A DNA stretch of 36,919 nucleotides from an uncultured Collinsella sp. (GCA_900548365.1 URKM01000016.1:1-36919); one strand, 5' to 3'; positions 26,829 to 36,890 are shown, counted from the stretch's first letter. Translations and numbers: made by a program. Notes: generated from the sequence alone by a model not told the origin.

Positions 26829-26918
26829 TGTAGATAACTATGTCGGCCTTCTGCTGGGAAAATAGCAGTTATCCACGTTATCCACAATTTTATACCGCAT
26901 TGAAAAAAGTTTTCCACA
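26829..26918. promoter_or_regulatory. Cluster of DnaA-box-like sites between dnaB and rplI
   Basis: TTATCTACA (minus strand, 26837-26829), TTATCCACG (26869-26877), TTATCCACA (26878-26886, directly adjoining) and TTTTCCACA (26910-26918) match the DnaA box TTATCCACA closely or exactly. An AT-rich stretch (26886-26910) lies between the third and fourth. This may be an origin, a DnaA-titration site or DnaA control of dnaB. The rest of 26780-27240 has no recognisable gene. Confidence 0.7.
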
Positions 26919-27240
26919 GGTTCATACCAGCACATCCAGTTCCCTCAAATGCGTGCCGAACACCGGCCGCCTGGTGTCTCCTATTTTGCGCTACGCATCA
27001 TCTTCGCAGGTAGACTGATATGTTTAAAGCTCGTTCATGCAGACTTCCCAGTCCGGCGAACAAAATGACGCAAGCGAGACCGCATGCGAGATGGCGCGGT
27101 CGCATCAATCTCCTTACAGAGCCTCAGCATCTTCGGTGGATATCTCGGTCTCATCAATATGTTGATCTGCACCTGTTCATAACCCGAGCGATCCCCACGG
27201 CGACACCGTCCGGCCCATGCAATGGTTGCCGCCAAAATGC

Positions 27241-27269
27241 AAAAACCCGACCCTCGAGAGGGCCGGGTT
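27241..27269 (-). terminator. Rho-independent terminator of rpsF-rplI operon
   Basis: Bases 27244-27255 pair with 27258-27269 (GAGGGCCGGGTT, with a G:U-type mismatch), followed on the minus strand by TTTTT. It lies 25 bases after the rplI stop. Confidence 0.8.
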
Positions 27270-27294
27270 CATGATGTTGCTATGCCGAAAGAAT

Positions 27295-27819
27295 TTACTC
27301 GGCGACAACCTCAGCGTCGGCGGCAGCCTCGGCGACCTCAGCGGTCTCCTCAGCCTCCTCGGCGACCTCCTCGGCGGTAACGCCGACGAGAACCGTCACC
27401 GTGGCGCGAATCTCGCGATAGAGCGAAACAGCAACCTCGTGGGAGCCGGCGACCTTGATGGCCTTGCCAAGCTCGACACGCTTGCGGTCGACCTCGACGC
27501 CAAGCTGATCCTTGATAGCGTCAACGATCATGGCGGAGGTGACGGAACCGAAGAGAACGCCCTCGTCGCCAACCTTGGCGTCGACGACAACGGACTTGCC
27601 CTCGAGGGTCTCCTTGAGCGCGTTGGCGTCAGCGATGCGGACGGCCTCGCGCTTCTCAATGTTGTTGCGACGCTCCTCGAGCTGCTTCAGGTTGCCCTTG
27701 GTAGCCGCAACGGCGAGCTTCTTCGGGAAAAGGTAGTTCTCGGCGTAACCCTGAGCGACGTCTACGACGTCACCCTCGCCACCCTTGCCCTTGATCTCAC
27801 CCAGAAGAACGACTTTCAT
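27295..27819 (-). CDS. rplI: 50S ribosomal protein bL9
   Basis: bL9 binds domain V of 23S rRNA. The N-terminus MKVVLLGEIKGKGGEGDVV and NYLFPKKLA are typical. At 174 residues it is longer than the usual 150, because of an acidic Ala/Glu-rich tail of about 25 residues. Start 27819 follows AAGGAG. It is the last gene of the operon. Confidence 0.96.
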   Translation of the reverse strand: MKVVLLGEIKGKGGEGDVVDVAQGYAENYLFPKKLAVAATKGNLKQLEERRNNIEKREAVRIADANALKETLEGKSVVVDAKVGDEGVLFGSVTSAMIVDAIKDQLGVEVDRKRVELGKAIKVAGSHEVAVSLYREIRATVTVLVGVTAEEVAEEAEETAEVAEAAADAEVVAE

Positions 27820-27859
27820 GAGATCTCCTTGTTACATGCACCGATACATCGGTGCGTTC

Positions 27860-28852
27860 TTACGAGTGTGCCCGGTTGCGTGAGGAACTCCGCTCAAGTT
27901 TGCGGAAGTTGGCCCATACGTCAACCAGACCAACGATGCTCACTAGGAAGAACATCGTCTCAAGCCAGATAGATAGAACCGTCAGTGCCGTACGCCCAAA
28001 ACATCCGAGGCGATACCGCCCCATCAGACTCAGGACGACTCCGAAACCCTGCAGCGCGAAGATGATGCGAACGCTCAGCAGAACGGTCGCACTCACCGTC
28101 AGCACAACCTGCGAGCCCGGAAAGCCAGCTGCGGAAACGCCGAGGCCAAGCACTGAAAGCGCCAGCGCCGCGACAGGCCACAACGGCATGTCGAACGAGG
28201 CAATCAGAGGCATCTTCGCCATCTCCGACGTGCGGGCGCCCATGAGGAACGACCCGATCGAGGCGGCGAGGACATCGGAGAGCGAAGAGACAACGTAGAC
28301 GAAGGGCCAGATGGCCATGAAGACGGGTTCGAGCTGACGAACCATGAGCTCGGCCTGAATCCCGCCCCCGGCAGCCTGAAGCGCGCCGTCGGTCATCGCG
28401 GTGAACATCCCCCGATACACCTCGGACACCGTAGTCCCCGCCATCATGGCAAAGGACATCTCGACACCGAGATTCAGAAGCGTCACCACGGCGACAAGCA
28501 CGCTTACGCCGCCCACCGTCGCGCGTTGAGCGCGCATGAGCCAAACGGTACCCGCGACGGCAACGAACGATATCGCAACCATAGCGGCATAGGTCTGACT
28601 CGAAAACGAAGCACCTGCCGCGATGATGGCGGCTTCGAGCGCGGCGATCAGAAATCCCTTCGTCCCGCTCGCCTCAACCATCTCGCGCATCCCGTAACCC
28701 GTCATGACAACGCCGAAAAACGGAACCATGAACCCGGCGACGATTCCAAGCGCCATCCACACCATGCCGGAGAGCATGCGTGGGCCGCGCCCGCGCATCG
28801 CACCAGTCGGAGTCACGCGATCGATACCCGTATCGTTCCCCTCGTTCACCAT
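27860..28852 (-). CDS. DUF2232 (YybS-like) multi-pass membrane protein
   Basis: The 330-residue protein has about eight hydrophobic segments from residue 30 to 310 and a charged C-terminus. The position between rpsR and rplI matches yybS/DUF2232 genes in Bacillus and relatives; the biochemical role is not known. The ribosome-binding site is weak and the gene starts 24 bases after the rpsR stop, so translational coupling is likely. Confidence 0.75.
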   Translation of the reverse strand: MVNEGNDTGIDRVTPTGAMRGRGPRMLSGMVWMALGIVAGFMVPFFGVVMTGYGMREMVEASGTKGFLIAALEAAIIAAGASFSSQTYAAMVAISFVAVAGTVWLMRAQRATVGGVSVLVAVVTLLNLGVEMSFAMMAGTTVSEVYRGMFTAMTDGALQAAGGGIQAELMVRQLEPVFMAIWPFVYVVSSLSDVLAASIGSFLMGARTSEMAKMPLIASFDMPLWPVAALALSVLGLGVSAAGFPGSQVVLTVSATVLLSVRIIFALQGFGVVLSLMGRYRLGCFGRTALTVLSIWLETMFFLVSIVGLVDVWANFRKLERSSSRNRAHS

Positions 28853-28876
28853 CTATCTACTCAGGCCCAGGGGTTC

Positions 28877-29143
28877 CTAGCCGCGGTCGCGGTTGCCGCG
28901 GGAGGAAACCACGGGAACGGTGTACGGCAGGAGAGCCATCTCACGAGCGCGCTTGATGGCGTTCGCGATGTCGTGCTGATGCTGCGTGCAAGCGCCAGTG
29001 ACGCGACGGGGCTTGATCTTGCCACGGTCGGTCATGTACTTACGGAGAAGCTGAGTGTCCTTATAGTCGATGAACTCAGTGTTCTCCTTGCAGAACTGGC
29101 AGTACTTACGACGCGGCTGACGTGCAGAAAAATCATTAGCCAT
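28877..29143 (-). CDS. rpsR: 30S ribosomal protein bS18
   Basis: bS18 binds next to bS6 on the 30S platform. The 88-residue product has YCQFC, which keeps one CxxC zinc-type pair, and KYMTDRGKIKPRRVTG, a family mark. Start 29143 (MANDFSA) follows AAAGG; a longer frame to 29197 has no such site. It belongs to the rpsF-ssb-rpsR operon. Confidence 0.96.
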   Translation of the reverse strand: MANDFSARQPRRKYCQFCKENTEFIDYKDTQLLRKYMTDRGKIKPRRVTGACTQHQHDIANAIKRAREMALLPYTVPVVSSRGNRDRG

Positions 29144-29217
29144 GTCAAAATACCTTTCGCTTGGCGGTCGGCGGCTTTTCGCCGCCCCGCCTCTCACTAA
29201 ATCAGGTGAACAATCCG

Positions 29218-29685
29218 TTAGAACGGAATGTCCTCATCGTAAACCTCGGCGACCGGAGGCACCGGGGCGGGCGCAGCCGGGGCGTTCATCGGGGCGGCGT
29301 CGTAACCACCCTGATTGTAGGCAGGCTGACCGTAGCCACCCTGACCCGCGCCCTGCTGGTTGCGGGAGAGGAACTCGATCTCATCGACGATGACCTCGAG
29401 TTTGCTCCTGCGCTGGCCGTCGCGCTCCCAGGAGCTGTAACGCAGCTTTCCCTCGATCGCGACCTTTGCGCCCTTGGAGAGATAGCGGCTCACAGCCTCT
29501 GCCCGGGTACCGAACATCGTGCAATCGACGAAGTTGGGGTAGTCCTCCCACTCGCCATTCTGCGGATTGCGGCGGCGGTCGTTAACCGCCACACCAAAGG
29601 AAAGAACCTGGGTGCCACCGGCGGTGGCGCGCAGCTCCGGATCGCGGGTGAGATTGCCAGAAATATTGACTCGGTTGATGCTCAT
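29218..29685 (-). CDS. ssb: Single-stranded DNA-binding protein
   Basis: The 155-residue protein binds single-stranded DNA. An OB fold (1-105) begins MSINRVNISGNLTRDPELR. A Gly/Gln/Pro-rich linker follows and the acidic tip DEDIPF, which recruits partner proteins, ends it. The start follows GAGG. It lies between rpsF and rpsR. Confidence 0.97.
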   Translation of the reverse strand: MSINRVNISGNLTRDPELRATAGGTQVLSFGVAVNDRRRNPQNGEWEDYPNFVDCTMFGTRAEAVSRYLSKGAKVAIEGKLRYSSWERDGQRRSKLEVIVDEIEFLSRNQQGAGQGGYGQPAYNQGGYDAAPMNAPAAPAPVPPVAEVYDEDIPF

Positions 29686-29750
29686 TCGTAACTCACTACC
29701 TCTCGCGTCCGCATCGCGCCCCTAGCGCGCTGCGGCGTCCAAACACATTC

Positions 29751-30044
29751 TTACTCCTGGTCGTCGCGGCGAACGATCATGTGACGAACCACGGCATCGG
29801 TGATGCGCAGAACGCGGTCGAGCTCGGCGATCTGAGTAGGATCTGCATGGAAATTGATGAGGGTGTAGTCACCTTCGGTGAGCTTGTTGATCTCGTAGGC
29901 GAGCTTGCGCTTGCCCCACTCGTCAACGTTGTCGACCTTGCCATTGCCCTCAGCGATCGTGGTGTCGATGCGCTTCATAACGGCGAGACGAGTCTCGGGA
30001 TCGAGAGACGGGTCGACGAAGAACAGCAGTTCATAAGCCTTCAT
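29751..30044 (-). CDS. rpsF: 30S ribosomal protein bS6
   Basis: bS6 pairs with bS18 in the small subunit. The 97-residue product begins MKAYELLFFVDPSLD and has KRKLAYEINK. Start 30044 follows AGGAGGTGA; an upstream ATG at 30065 overlaps this site. It is the first gene of the operon, with a promoter at 30114-30142. Confidence 0.97.
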   Translation of the reverse strand: MKAYELLFFVDPSLDPETRLAVMKRIDTTIAEGNGKVDNVDEWGKRKLAYEINKLTEGDYTLINFHADPTQIAELDRVLRITDAVVRHMIVRRDDQE

Positions 30045-30069
30045 TTGGTCACCTCCTCTGGGCATAAGG

Positions 30070-30096
30070 CTCCGGGTCGTGAAGGTGCGCCCGAAG
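30070..30096 (-). other. Leader hairpin of rpsF, possible S6:S18 autoregulatory RNA
   Basis: In the untranslated leader CTTCGGG pairs with CCCGGAG around a 13-base loop. In many bacteria a leader hairpin of rpsF binds the bS6-bS18 complex for feedback control. The conserved CCG core of that motif was not checked by alignment. Confidence 0.35.
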
Positions 30097-30113
30097 CAGG
30101 AAAGTACTGGATA

Positions 30114-30142
30114 AATATAGCCGCCGCTTGCTCGCCGCTCAA
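30114..30142 (-). promoter_or_regulatory. Promoter of rpsF operon
   Basis: On the minus strand TTGAGC (30142-30137) and TATATT (30119-30114) are 17 bases apart. The expected start is about 60 bases before rpsF. Confidence 0.65.
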
Positions 30143-30439
30143 GTTCACCCAGCTAGGCACCGCATTACCTCCACAAATCATCCGGCTCCCCACCGATGCC
30201 GTCGGAACGCGGCCATTATCCCGTTCATCCGCACCTTCCAGCACACCGCCGCTTTCAATTACGCACGCCCTCCCTTACCAACGGCCAACAGGGCAGGTCG
30301 GCGGTCGCGCGCCATCACAAGAACCCCAAATCGTGTAAGCGGATCCCCCTCTTTCTCCATGAACAGGCCCCGCACGCACCATGGCGCACGAGGCCTGACC
30401 GTTGTTCTTCTTTTTTGCGGGGGCGAGCGATGCCGAACG
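30143..30439. other. Gene-less region between DUF4013 gene and rpsF promoter
   Basis: No gene is supported. A hairpin with arms CAGGCC (30364-30369) and GGCCTG lies near 30364-30400 and is followed on the plus strand by a T-rich run (30407-30417), opposite to the direction of the neighbouring genes. Otherwise nothing is recognised. Confidence 0.4.
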
Positions 30440-31948
30440 CTAGCGAACCGCTTCCTCGGGCTCCGATTCGGCGCCGTCCTCGATCGACCCGTCATCGACC
30501 GACGCGCCATCGCCCCGATCGTCCCCGGCGGGCATCGACGGCCGCTCGGCGCCATCGATGGGGATGGGCGGCAGTTCAACCGGACCAGCCGCCCCCTTCG
30601 TCGAGAACTCCGCCGCCTGCGGCTCGGAAGGCTCTTCCGACTCAGTTCGATCGGCCTCTTCGGAGGCGTCCGCGCCCGTCAACTCGCTGATCGGAGGCAG
30701 CGGAATGGGGGCGTGCGGCGCGGTATCGACGGAGCCCGGTGCTCCGGGAGCCGTCTCCGAGGCGGACATCCCCGCGGATGCGATGTCGGCAGAGGCCTCG
30801 ACCGCGGCGCCCGTATCATCTGGAGCTGCGGCGGCGATGGCGTTCGCAGCGGCGACGTCGGCGGCAGTCGCATCAGCGGCGGCGGGCGCATCGGCCACAT
30901 CAACGACAGTGGCGGTCACATCGGCAGCGACGGTTGCGGCAGCCGCGGCGTTCACGTCGGCAGCTGCGGCGGCAGCCGGCGCGGAAGTCGAAGGAGCCCC
31001 GGCGGACGGCGCCCCAGACGGCGTCCCCGTCCCAACCGACACATTGAACCCTTTCACCAGCGGAACGCCAACAGGCAGGGGAGCTGAGGACACGCCCCAG
31101 CGAGCAAGGTCGAAGCGCGTGAACCACTGCCCCGTCGCATTGATCGTCACCAGCTGCATCGCCGTCGAGATCACGCCGCCAAGAAACATGGCGAGCACCC
31201 CCAGCACGACCACCAGCAGCAAGACAGCGGGCCCCATGCCCAACAGGGCATGGATGAGCATGCGCTCGGCGCCATGACCCATCAGGCCCGTTCCGTAACC
31301 GTACGCCATGACGCCTGCGGCGCCGCCCATCACCACGATGGTGCCCACGACGCCGAGGATGAAGGAATACAGCCAATTCACCAAGCCGGCGATGAGGGAG
31401 ATCACGTACACGCGCAGGAACCCGCCCAGGTCGTCGGAAATCATCTGGAACAAGCGGTCGATGCGCCAAGCTGCGGAGAAGTCGTCGTAGATGGTCGCGC
31501 GCATCACGGCGACCATGATAAACGCACCCACCAGCATGTTAACGATCTCGAAGAAGATGGCGACGGCACCGGACGCGCCCAGAGCGCCCACGACCGCGAA
31601 GTTCCCCAGCACGCTGCTCGACGAACCGAAGAGGCCCAGCGCCCCCATCTCGACGCCGAAAATCAGCGACTCGAGAATCCCCAGCACGACGTTGACCGCG
31701 AGCGAGATGACGAAGGCGCGCCCGCCGGTTGTAAGGATCTTTCCATAATCGACCCCACGCTGCTTCGGCGCCGCATCGACGCCCCAAGCCGTCAGCCTCG
31801 CCCACTCGAAACCGTAGCCGAGTATGGCGATTTGCCCCAGAATGGGAATCCAGCCGATCAACGTAAGAACTAAGATGGGCTTCAACCAGCCCTTGTCGCG
31901 CGTCATCATCTTCCACGACGCGCTGAAGCTCAAATCATGTGCAAGCAT
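30440..31948 (-). CDS. DUF4013-like membrane protein with Ala-rich low-complexity tail
   Basis: The 502-residue protein begins LAHDLSFSASWKMMTRDKGW and has several long hydrophobic segments in the first 285 residues, which I take to be the DUF4013 type; the role of that family is unknown. The remaining 200 residues are low complexity (Ala, Val, Asp, Thr, then Pro/Glu/Ser), probably disordered. Start 31948 follows AAGGAG. It lies 27 bases after the 184-residue protein gene, probably co-transcribed. Confidence 0.7.
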   Translation of the reverse strand: MLAHDLSFSASWKMMTRDKGWLKPILVLTLIGWIPILGQIAILGYGFEWARLTAWGVDAAPKQRGVDYGKILTTGGRAFVISLAVNVVLGILESLIFGVEMGALGLFGSSSSVLGNFAVVGALGASGAVAIFFEIVNMLVGAFIMVAVMRATIYDDFSAAWRIDRLFQMISDDLGGFLRVYVISLIAGLVNWLYSFILGVVGTIVVMGGAAGVMAYGYGTGLMGHGAERMLIHALLGMGPAVLLLVVVLGVLAMFLGGVISTAMQLVTINATGQWFTRFDLARWGVSSAPLPVGVPLVKGFNVSVGTGTPSGAPSAGAPSTSAPAAAAAADVNAAAAATVAADVTATVVDVADAPAAADATAADVAAANAIAAAAPDDTGAAVEASADIASAGMSASETAPGAPGSVDTAPHAPIPLPPISELTGADASEEADRTESEEPSEPQAAEFSTKGAAGPVELPPIPIDGAERPSMPAGDDRGDGASVDDGSIEDGAESEPEEAVR

Positions 31949-31975
31949 GGTGCTCCTTCCCCATTTACACTGCTG

Positions 31976-32530
31976 TTAGCTTTCCGTCATCGATGAGGGC
32001 TCACGGGGCGTCTCTACGGTGCAATGACAATCCCCGCCGTCAGCTGATTCGCCCCGGCGCTCCGCCTCGAGCGCAATAAGCCCGGACACGATGGGTTTCG
32101 TACCGCTGGGATACAGCGGCTTCGTAGTCCCAACCGACGCGAACGTCGACGCGAAATCACAACCGCCCTCGTGAGTCGCATATGGGAGAGCCAGCAGTGC
32201 GGCGGACAACTCGCCACGGCGGGCCGTCTCGCACACGATGGCATCGCTGCGACCGTCCATCAGGTCGACGTATCCGTCGTAAACGAATATATAAGCCTCG
32301 GGCATCTCGCGCGCGAGCAACGACTTCATCGATTCATATACCTCTTGTGGCTCGTTGCCGGGATGATCGGAAACATCGAAGCCGTCCGACGTGCACAGGA
32401 TGCTGAACGGAACCATCGAGCCATCCTCCATCAAGCAGCGGCGCGCATCCGCAAACGCATGCTCGAGCGCCGTCCTTTGATTGTCGGCAAGCATCAGCTC
32501 AACCGTGGCCCCATCGATATGATCGGTCAT
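31976..32530 (-). CDS. Unknown 184-residue protein
   Basis: The protein is not recognised. It has no signal peptide or membrane helix. It contains YIFVYDGYVDL in the middle and an acidic, Cys-containing end (GGDCHC). Start 32530 (MTDHIDG) is set by GAGGAGGG; a longer frame to 32608 lacks a binding site. It lies just upstream of the DUF4013 gene in the same direction. Confidence 0.75.
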   Translation of the reverse strand: MTDHIDGATVELMLADNQRTALEHAFADARRCLMEDGSMVPFSILCTSDGFDVSDHPGNEPQEVYESMKSLLAREMPEAYIFVYDGYVDLMDGRSDAIVCETARRGELSAALLALPYATHEGGCDFASTFASVGTTKPLYPSGTKPIVSGLIALEAERRGESADGGDCHCTVETPREPSSMTES

Positions 32531-32659
32531 GACCACCCTCCTCGCTTCTATCTTTGCTACGAGAAGTGTATCCGCTCGACAGGCCCGGCAGACGCGGGAT
32601 GCCCCCAATTAAGCTGCTATTAAGTGGTCTTAAGCGATTGCAACACCGCATATGGATAT

Positions 32660-32685
32660 AAAAAGCGAGCCACAAGGACTCGCTT
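32660..32685 (-). terminator. Terminator of tRNA-Ser(CGA)
   Basis: AAGCGAG (32663-32669) pairs with CTCGCTT (32679-32685); TTTTT follows on the minus strand. Confidence 0.8.
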
Positions 32686-32697
32686 CTCGTTCCATGA

Positions 32698-32790
32698 TGG
32701 CGGAGGAGGAGGGATTCGAACCCTCGTACCCGGGAACACCGGGTAAACGGTTTTCGAGACCGCCGCATTCAACCACTCTGCCACTCCTCC
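32698..32790 (-). tRNA. tRNA-Ser (anticodon CGA)
   Basis: The minus strand begins GGAGGAGTGGCAGAGTGG and has anticodon loop CTCGAAA, a long variable arm and GGTTCGAATCC. The acceptor stem GGAGGAG pairs with CTCCTCC, then discriminator G and an encoded CCA (32698-32700). The long variable arm and the CGA anticodon identify serine. Confidence 0.95.
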
Positions 32791-32798
32791 GTTGGAGT

Positions 32799-32831
32799 AA
32801 AAACATGGCGCACCACAAAGGACGCGCCATG
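32799..32831 (-). terminator. Terminator between the two tRNA-Ser genes
   Basis: CATGGCGC (32804-32811) pairs with GCGCCATG (32824-32831); TTTTTA follows on the minus strand. Each tRNA therefore seems to have its own terminator. Confidence 0.75.
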
Positions 32832-32840
32832 AGAGTTAAC

Positions 32841-32931
32841 TGGCGGAGAGTCAGGGATTTGAACCCTGGAGACGCTTTTGGCGCCTACACGATTTCCAAT
32901 CGTGCTCCTTCGGCCACTCGGACAACTCTCC
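32841..32931 (-). tRNA. tRNA-Ser (anticodon GGA)
   Basis: The minus strand begins GGAGAGTTGTCCGAGTGG, has anticodon loop TTGGAAA, a long variable arm and GGTTCAAATCC, and ends ACTCTCC plus G and encoded CCA (32841-32843). Confidence 0.95.
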
Positions 32932-32947
32932 GTTAAATGCGAAAGTT

Positions 32948-32975
32948 ATTGTACCGTAAACCCCGCATCGCGCAA
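32948..32975 (-). promoter_or_regulatory. Candidate promoter of tRNA-Ser(GGA)
   Basis: On the minus strand TTGCGC (32975-32970) and TACAAT (32953-32948) are 16 bases apart, about 17 bases before the tRNA. Confidence 0.5.
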
Positions 32976-33099
32976 CAGCAAATTTGGAACTATCTAAAAT
33001 TATTTTTATCGGGCGAGCGACGCCGCCGCGATACGGGCGAGTAAGATAGTTCCGCGCGCACCCACCACGAGACGGCGCGCCGGAAAGGAACGCACACCC

Positions 33100-33888
33100 A
33101 TGACACCACTCACCCTGCCAGCCGCCGCGGCCGTCGCCATCACCGCAGGTGCGACAGGCGAACAGGTCACCGTCCCCTTCTGGCTCGAGATGCTCGCCGT
33201 CATCGTCGCCTCGATCTCGGGCAGCCTCGCGGCGCGCGAACATAAACTCGACTACGTGGGCGGCATCGGCCTCGCCGTCGCGTGCGGCCTGGGCGGCGGT
33301 CTCATCCGCGACGTGATCCTTCAATGCGGTGACGTCTACATCCTCAGCCAGCCCCTGGCGCTACCCGTTTCCATCGCGACCGCTACCTGCGCATTCATCT
33401 TTCCCGACATCGTCGAGAAACCGGACCGGCTCATTGCCGTCCTCGACATCTTCGCCGTGGGCCTCTACGCCGCCGTCGGCGCCGACAAGGCCATGATCTA
33501 CAACCTCACGCCCGTCAACTGCGTGATGATGGGCTTTTTCACCGCCGTGGGCGGCGGCATGATGCGCGACGTCTTCCTCGGGCAGACGCCCTCCATATTC
33601 CAGCGCGGCAACTTCTACGCTATCGCCTCCATCGCGGGCGCCGCGGCCTATGTCGCGCTCGTCGAGGCGCTGGGGTCCTCGAAGCCGGTCGCGCTCGTCA
33701 TCTGCGTTGCGATCACCATGGGGCTCCGCTGGATCTCGCTGCGCTTCAACATCCTTTCGCCCACCGAGGTCAACCTCGACAAAGTCAAGGAGCCCATCAA
33801 GAAGGTCGCCACCACCACGAAGTCCCTCGGCAACAAGGTCGCGCGCCGCCCGGACCGAGAGGACGATGCGTCGCACCGAGGACGTTAG
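33100..33888 (+). CDS. TRIC/UPF0126 family membrane protein
   Basis: The 262-residue protein has about seven membrane helices and the family's doubled glycine motif: GLGGGLIRDVIL in the first half and AVGGGMMRDVFLG in the second. UPF0126 proteins are bacterial relatives of TRIC cation channels. The C-terminal 40 residues are charged. Start 33100 follows AAAGGA. It is one of two plus-strand genes here and converges with typA. Confidence 0.88.
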   Translation: MTPLTLPAAAAVAITAGATGEQVTVPFWLEMLAVIVASISGSLAAREHKLDYVGGIGLAVACGLGGGLIRDVILQCGDVYILSQPLALPVSIATATCAFIFPDIVEKPDRLIAVLDIFAVGLYAAVGADKAMIYNLTPVNCVMMGFFTAVGGGMMRDVFLGQTPSIFQRGNFYAIASIAGAAAYVALVEALGSSKPVALVICVAITMGLRWISLRFNILSPTEVNLDKVKEPIKKVATTTKSLGNKVARRPDREDDASHRGR

Positions 33889-33977
33889 GACCTTCGCGGC
33901 AGCCTGAGGCCGTTTCAGCGCGGCCGCGGTATCCGCGCGCCAGCGGGCCGGCGCCGGGCCGAGCGGGCGCCGGTTGT

Positions 33978-34080
33978 GCTGGTGTCGACCGCGCGGGCGC
34001 CGGTTTTGGTGGTGTCGGTTGTGCTGGTGTCGGCCGCGCGGGCGCCGGGTGCGCTGGTGTCGGCCGCGCGGGCGCCGGTT
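33978..34080. repeat. Three 28-bp GC-rich repeats
   Basis: GCTGGTGTCGRCCGCGCGGG plus GCGCCGGK recurs at 33978-34005, 34023-34050 and 34053-34080. Partial units (GGGCGCCGGTT at 33965, GGTGTCGGTT near 34011) lie around them. No gene is present in 33889-34273. Confidence 0.8.
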
Positions 34081-34209
34081 TTGGTGCACTTGAAGGCAGA
34101 TAGTGATTTTCGCGCAGAAAAAGGCAGGTAAATCCGAGTTCCCCCGGACTTACCTGCCTTCAAATGCACCAAAACCGGCCCACTGCCTTAAAGTGCACCA
34201 AAAATCACT
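34074..34209. repeat. Nested inverted and direct repeats downstream of typA
   Basis: Bases 34074-34099 pair with 34154-34179 (26 positions, one mismatch). Inside, 34121-34136 pairs with 34145-34160 (16 positions, one mismatch). The right arm is repeated directly: 34154-34174 and 34183-34203 differ at two of 21 positions. AGTGATTTT (34102-34110) has its complement at 34201-34209. It may act as terminator between the convergent genes, but its complexity suggests a small palindromic mobile element. Confidence 0.7.
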
Positions 34210-34273
34210 TCGCAGCCGCCGCGTGAACGGGATGTCCCCACGCAACGAGCTGCGGCGTGCGAGAGCTCATGCG

Positions 34274-36103
<1,830 letters not shown>

Positions 36104-36136
36104 ATATAAGTCCTCGCTTCAGTTGTAACGATACTG

Positions 36137-36151
36137 TCTGAGAATTAGGCG
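36137..36151. repeat. 15-mer TCTGAGAATTAGGCG, copy 1
   Basis: An identical 15-mer, same orientation, occurs at 36848-36862. This copy lies in the typA leader. Confidence 0.75.
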
Positions 36152-36193
36152 TACGGTAGGTTTTCCGCCGTAACCGCTCAATTTTAACCACAC

Positions 36194-36661
36194 TTAGACC
36201 AGAAGGGGCTCTTCTCCTGCGGGTTCAGGGTCGCTCCACATGAAGTTCTCGCCTTGGCCGATGCCCTTCACCAAAGTAAATGCGGAATAGGCGCTGGGGG
36301 CACCCTGCTCGCCGAACACCGTGATCATGGCGTCGTTGTAAGCCCCGTCCATCTCCTGCACACAGCCCAGGTACAGGATCGCATAGCGGACCGCCTGGCC
36401 GACGCCGTCCTCCGGCGAGCCTTCCCGGGAAGCCGTGGTCACGAAGCCATCGGCCGCCTGCAGGCACACCTCGTCGCCGTCCTCGGAAAACGCCACCGCG
36501 GCACGATTGCCGTCCGCATCCTCGATGCATGCGACAACGCCCGGGTCTTCGCCCTCGGAAAGCGAGAAGAGGAATTCGTCCATCATGTCGCACGACATGC
36601 GATCGAGCTCCTGCGATACGAATCCCGGCTGCCCCGCCTGCTGCTGATTCTCTGCGGCCAT
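36194..36661 (-). CDS. Unknown small acidic protein
   Basis: The 155-residue protein is not recognised. It is acidic, with no signal peptide or membrane helix. Its centre (SEGEDPGVVACIEDADGN then VAFSEDGDEVCLQAADGF) alternates short strands. Start 36661 follows AAGGAG. It lies upstream of typA in the same direction. Confidence 0.8.
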   Translation of the reverse strand: MAAENQQQAGQPGFVSQELDRMSCDMMDEFLFSLSEGEDPGVVACIEDADGNRAAVAFSEDGDEVCLQAADGFVTTASREGSPEDGVGQAVRYAILYLGCVQEMDGAYNDAMITVFGEQGAPSAYSAFTLVKGIGQGENFMWSDPEPAGEEPLLV

Positions 36662-36833
36662 AGTTCTCCTTGCACGCTACGCTTGGTCGTCGCGCACCCA
36701 GCGGGCACTCGGCCGCGGGCGCACGTTGCATTCACGGCAAACTATAGTGCATCCGCGCCGCCGAACGCATCGGCTACGTGCGCTTTTTTCAGAAAGCACA
36801 GGTACCCTATCCCAGAACGCCCGCCTCAGAAGG

Positions 36834-36890
36834 GGGACAGGCACGTTTCTGAGAATTAGGCGCGGGGTTATAGGACAAAAAGTGTGTCCC
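36834..36890. repeat. REP-like element with 15-mer copy 2
   Basis: GGGACA (36834-36839) and TGTCCC (36885-36890) bound a 45-base core holding the 15-mer TCTGAGAATTAGGCG (36848-36862). The form recalls short intergenic repeats. The remainder of 36662-36919 holds no supported gene. Confidence 0.4.

Noticed and set aside
26829..26918. Firm call as oriC
   Set aside because: Genes on both sides run in the same direction and dnaA-dnaN is absent, so only a DnaA-box cluster is claimed.
33978..34080. Possible CRISPR array from the regular 28-bp repeats
   Set aside because: The units nearly abut with no unique spacers, and no cas genes are present.
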